This document shows, piece after piece, positions 60,634-64,000 of a DNA stretch of 64,000 nt. The stretch spans positions 61,262 through 125,261 of the forward strand of contig NZ_JAAFKG010000010.1 in NCBI RefSeq assembly GCF_013299185.1. The letters run 5' to 3'. Every line of letters begins with the position of its first letter. Position 1 is the stretch's first letter. The notes below the pieces were generated by a model that was given only the letters and a program-made list of their open reading frames with translations, ran no database searches and had not been told where the DNA came from. The DNA comes from Microcoleus sp. bin48.metabat.b7b8b9.023 (GTDB lineage: Bacteria > Cyanobacteriota > Cyanobacteriia > Cyanobacteriales > Microcoleaceae). Made by a program: the position numbers and the translations under genes.

Positions 60634-63609
60634 ATGGTCGCACAAGTATCTCCAAGCATCTACGAAGCAAAGACTCAGGAAATTGCTAAAGAAATCCTTA
60701 AGGCAACTCAAGACAAAAAGCGATCGTTTTTCGGTCAACTGCAAGACCAAATGCGCTGGGACGACAAGCTGATGGATTGGGCAATGGCCAGCCCCGGATT
60801 GCGGGTGCAATTGTTTCGATTTATTGACTGTTTGCCCGCCCTCCGCAGCAAGCCGGAAATTGCCCGCCACTTGCAAGAATACTTGACTGTGGAAGAGGTA
60901 GAATTGCCGGAAGCTTTGAAAAAATTGCTCAGCTTTGCTAACGCTGATTCGGTTCCGGGCCAATTGGCTGCGACGACGGTTGCACCTGCTGTAGAAACTT
61001 TGGCGCACAAGTATATTTCTGGGGAAAATATCAAGCAGGTAATTAAAACCTTAGAACGGCTTCGCAAAGATAAAATGGGTTTTACAGTTGACCTTTTGGG
61101 GGAAGCTGTGATTACTGAAACTGAGGCGGAAGTTTATCTTAACCGCTATTTGGAATTGATGGCGGAATTGAGCAGTGCAGCTAAGAATTGGTCGCAGGTA
61201 GATGCCATCGACAAAGCTGACGGCGAAACTCTGCCGCGAGTGCAAGTATCTGTCAAGTTAACGGCTTTTTATTCTCAGTTCGATCCGCTGGATGCGAAAG
61301 GCAGCGAGGAAAAAGTTAGCGAGAGAATTCGCCTGTTATTGCGGCGCGCTAAAGAGTTGGGTGCGGCGGTTCACTTCGATATGGAACAGTACGCCTACAA
61401 GAGTTTAACTCTCAGCATTCTCAAAGACTTATTGTTAGAGGAAGAGTTTCGCAGCCGCACGGATATTGGTATCACATTGCAAGCATATTTGCGCGACAGC
61501 AAACAAGATTTGCAAGGCATTATTGCTTGGGCCAAAAAACGCGAAAATCCGGTAACGGTGCGTGTGGTGAAAGGCGCTTACTGGGATCAGGAAACAATTA
61601 AGGCGATGCAGAAGGATTGGCCGCAGCCTGTCTACAATGACAAAGTTGCTACGGATGCAAATTTTGAGCAGATGACTCAGTTACTGCTGGAAAATCACGA
61701 ATATTTGTATGCTGCGATCGCAAGTCATAACGTCCGATCGCAAGCCCGGGCGATCGCAATTGCCGAGACTCTCAATATACCGCGCCGCCGCTTTGAGATG
61801 CAAGTGCTCTACGGCATGGGCGACAAACTGGCCAAGCTTTTGGTCGATCGCGGTTATCGCGTCCGAGTATACTGTCCCTACGGCGATTTGCTCCCAGGTA
61901 TGGCTTATTTGATCCGCCGTTTGCTGGAAAATACCGCCAACAGTTCGTTTATCCGGCAAAGTTCCGAAGAAATGCCGATCGAACAATTATTAGCCGCACC
62001 AGTCGCTAATGGCAATGACCAGATAGCTTACAGCAAAGTTTTCCCCAACGTCGCCGATACCGACTACGCCAATACCAAACTGCGACAACAAGCAGAAGCA
62101 GCCATCAAATTAGTGCGGGCTAGCTTAGGTAAAACTTATTTGCCGCTAATCGACGGCGAGTACCAAAACACCGAAACAACAGTTAACTCCCTCAACCCTT
62201 CCAATCCCGCAGAAGTAGTCGGAAAAATCGGATTACTGTCTGAAGAACAAGCCAAACAAGCCCTAGAAGCAGCCAAAGCAGCCTCCACAAGTTGGCGCAA
62301 AACCCCCGTCCGCCAGCGCGCCGGAGTCCTCCGCAAAGCAGCCGAATTGATGGAACAACGGCGCCACGAACTGTCAGCTTGGATGGTGTTTGAAGTCGGC
62401 AAACCAGTCAGAGAATGCGATGTCGAAGTCTCCGAAGCAATTGATTTTTGTCGCTACTACGCCGACGAAATGGAACGGTTGGAACAAGGACAAAATTACG
62501 ACATACCAGGAGAAACTAACCGCTACAGCTATCAGCCGCGCGGCATTTCTCTGATTATTTCCCCTTGGAATTTCCCGCTAGCAATTCCCGTCGGAATGAC
62601 AGTTGCATCGCTAGTTGCAGGTAACTGTACCTTACTAAAACCTGCGGAATTTTCCACAGTAATTGCTGCAAAGATAGCGGAAATTTTGCTAGAAGCTGGA
62701 ATTCCCAAAGGCGTTTTTCAATACGTACCGTGCAAAGGTTCAACCGTCGGCGCTTACATGGTAAAACATCCCGACGTTCACATGATTACCTTCACCGGTT
62801 CTCAGGAAGTTGGCTGTCAGATTTATGCCCAAGCTGCGATTTTGCAACCAGGACAAAAACACCTGAAGCGAGTAATTGCAGAAATGGGCGGCAAGAATGC
62901 AATTATTGTCGATGAAAGTGCGGATTTAGACCAAGCAGTTGCTGGCGTAGTTTATTCTGCCTTTGGATACAGCGGCCAAAAATGTTCCGCTTGTTCGCGA
63001 GTGATTGTGGTCGAGTCGGTGTACGATACTTTTGTGCAAAGATTGGTAGAAGCCGCGCGATCGCTCAATGTCGGCCCTGCTGAAAATCCCGGCACTCAAG
63101 TCGGGCCTGTAATTGATGCCAGCGCCCAGTCGCGCATCCGCGAATACATCGAAAAAGGTCGCGCCGAAGCTAAGATAGCCTTAGAAATGGCGGCGCCGGA
63201 AACAGGCTATTTTGTCGGCCCAGTGATTGTGACGGAAGTTGCGCCGACTGCAACTCTCGCCCAAGAAGAAATTTTCGGCCCAGTTTTGTCGGTGATTCGG
63301 GCTCGTAATTTCGATGAGGCGATCGCAATTGCTAACGGTACAAATTTCGCTTTAACTGGCGGATTGTATTCTCGCACACCTTCGCATATCGATCGCGCCC
63401 AAGCCGATTTTGAAGTCGGAAACCTGTACATCAATCGCGGAACCACCGGCGCTGTGGTATCGCGCCAACCCTTCGGAGGATTCAAACTTTCGGGAGTTGG
63501 TTCCAAAGCCGGCGGCCCGGATTATTTGCTACAATTCCTCGAACCTCGCACTATAACTGAAAATATTCAGCGGCAAGGTTTTGCACCGATTGAAGGAGTA
63601 GACGATTAA
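60634..63609 (+). CDS. putA: Bifunctional proline dehydrogenase / P5C dehydrogenase PutA
   Basis: 991 residues. Proline dehydrogenase half (about residues 30-460): VKLTAFYSQFDPLDAKG, VRVVKGAYWDQE and VYCPYGDLLPGMAYLIRRLLEN. Aldehyde dehydrogenase half: SPWNFPLAIPVGMTVASLVAG, catalytic Glu750 (VIAEMGGKNA) and Cys784 (YSGQKCSACSRV), GPVLSVIRA. No N-terminal ribbon-helix-helix, so not a repressor. It oxidises proline to glutamate with FAD and NAD at the membrane. The start ATG 60634 follows a repetitive TACCAATTAC run with no ribosome site. Confidence 0.96.
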   Translation: MVAQVSPSIYEAKTQEIAKEILKATQDKKRSFFGQLQDQMRWDDKLMDWAMASPGLRVQLFRFIDCLPALRSKPEIARHLQEYLTVEEVELPEALKKLLSFANADSVPGQLAATTVAPAVETLAHKYISGENIKQVIKTLERLRKDKMGFTVDLLGEAVITETEAEVYLNRYLELMAELSSAAKNWSQVDAIDKADGETLPRVQVSVKLTAFYSQFDPLDAKGSEEKVSERIRLLLRRAKELGAAVHFDMEQYAYKSLTLSILKDLLLEEEFRSRTDIGITLQAYLRDSKQDLQGIIAWAKKRENPVTVRVVKGAYWDQETIKAMQKDWPQPVYNDKVATDANFEQMTQLLLENHEYLYAAIASHNVRSQARAIAIAETLNIPRRRFEMQVLYGMGDKLAKLLVDRGYRVRVYCPYGDLLPGMAYLIRRLLENTANSSFIRQSSEEMPIEQLLAAPVANGNDQIAYSKVFPNVADTDYANTKLRQQAEAAIKLVRASLGKTYLPLIDGEYQNTETTVNSLNPSNPAEVVGKIGLLSEEQAKQALEAAKAASTSWRKTPVRQRAGVLRKAAELMEQRRHELSAWMVFEVGKPVRECDVEVSEAIDFCRYYADEMERLEQGQNYDIPGETNRYSYQPRGISLIISPWNFPLAIPVGMTVASLVAGNCTLLKPAEFSTVIAAKIAEILLEAGIPKGVFQYVPCKGSTVGAYMVKHPDVHMITFTGSQEVGCQIYAQAAILQPGQKHLKRVIAEMGGKNAIIVDESADLDQAVAGVVYSAFGYSGQKCSACSRVIVVESVYDTFVQRLVEAARSLNVGPAENPGTQVGPVIDASAQSRIREYIEKGRAEAKIALEMAAPETGYFVGPVIVTEVAPTATLAQEEIFGPVLSVIRARNFDEAIAIANGTNFALTGGLYSRTPSHIDRAQADFEVGNLYINRGTTGAVVSRQPFGGFKLSGVGSKAGGPDYLLQFLEPRTITENIQRQGFAPIEGVDD

Positions 63610-63624
63610 TCATTCTTTGGTTTG

Positions 63625-64000
63625 TAGTGAGGACTTCAGTCCTTTCAATCAGGTTCGTAGTAAGGACTTCAGTCCTCTCTCTGACTATTAAGAAGGAAAG
63701 AAGGACTAAAGTCCTCACTACAAACCGTGTTGTCCTTTCAATCAGGTTCGTAGTAAGGACTTCAGTCCTCTCTCTGACTATTAAGAAGGAAAGAAGGACT
63801 AAAGTCCTCACTACGAACCGTGTTGTCCTTTCAATCAGGTTCGTAGTAAGGACTTCAGTCCTCTCTCTGACTATTAAGAAGGAAAGAAGGACTAAAGTCC
63901 TCACTACAAACCGTGTTGTCCTTTCAATCAGGTTCGTAGTAAGGACTTCAGTCCTCTCTCTGACTATTAAGAAGGAAAGAAGGACTAAAGTCCTCACTAC
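63625..64000. repeat. 93-bp tandem repeat array (GGTTCGTAGTAAGGACTTCAG family)
   Basis: Four units begin near 63646, 63739, 63832 and 63925 and continue past the window end. Each has GGTTCGTAGTAAGGACTTCA + GTCCTCTCTCTGACTATTAA and the inverse GGACTAAAGTCCTCACTAC. The 93-bp period is divisible by three, so a minus-strand ORF with 31-residue repeats appears; it is spurious. Confidence 0.93.

Noticed and set aside
63551..63997. Minus-strand ORF with 31-residue repeats at the window end
   Set aside because: It is the 93-bp repeat array; it also overlaps the putA 3' end.

Overview
The window looks like chromosomal DNA of a filamentous cyanobacterium, probably of the Microcoleus/Oscillatoria/Phormidium type. 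The evidence is a chlorophyll synthase gene, a COP23-domain protein, the split three-gene proton-translocating transhydrogenase, DUF2808, DUF433 and Uma2 families, many GCGATCGC (HIP1) octamers, and intergenic spaces packed with short palindromic repeat families. Genus is an inference; no rRNA is present to settle it. I found no tRNA, rRNA or CRISPR array.

Layout. 1-3.7 kb: a sensor kinase (5' cut by the window), a lone receiver and a receiver-adenylate cyclase. 3.9-7 kb: a dihydroorotase-family protein that has lost metal ligands and a tandem histidine phosphatase. 7-9.1 kb: an IS605-type element with divergent tnpA and tnpB. 9.2-14.3 kb: CPBP protease, small membrane proteins, an HhH protein and chlG. 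14.5-19.2 kb: a class A penicillin-binding protein facing rsmB, separated by six 98-bp repeats. 19.3-25 kb: Uma2 protein, a large STAND-TPR ATPase, membrane protein, and a hairpin-rich stretch that may be a structured RNA. 25.4-30.8 kb: NADAR protein, membrane protein, then a run with an enolase-superfamily epimerase and a DUF1611 protein that resembles the DgcA/DgcN D-glutamate pathway, followed by a nuclease-like protein, cupin and GNAT. 31.6-33.1 kb: four tandem NfeD-like genes. 33.4-38.5 kb: Rpn-type nuclease, HigBA-like toxin-antitoxin pair and an HTH-NACHT ATPase, a defence-like patch. 38.7-43.7 kb: glyQ, an ABC ATPase and two MFS exporters. 44-48.4 kb: DUF2808 protein and the pnt genes, with a repeat array splitting pntA1 from pntA2-pntB. 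48.4-57.9 kb: accessory region with Sel1, COP23, a lipoprotein serine protease and its gutted paralogue, orphan antitoxins, and a secreted protein-arginine-deiminase homologue with Cys and His active-site residues replaced. 58-64 kb: a TnpB element, a membrane-anchored Pro-rich protein, bifunctional putA and a 93-bp repeat array.

The most unusual features are: (i) three places where a tandem repeat has captured the 3' end of the neighbouring gene (rsmB, the DHA2 MFS gene, the second MFS gene); (ii) a palindromic repeat family that also sits in frame inside rsmB; (iii) the pseudo-PAD; (iv) a hairpin-rich possible RNA near 25.0-25.4 kb; and (v) the HTH-NACHT/HigBA patch. All assignments rest on reading motifs by eye; no database search was possible.
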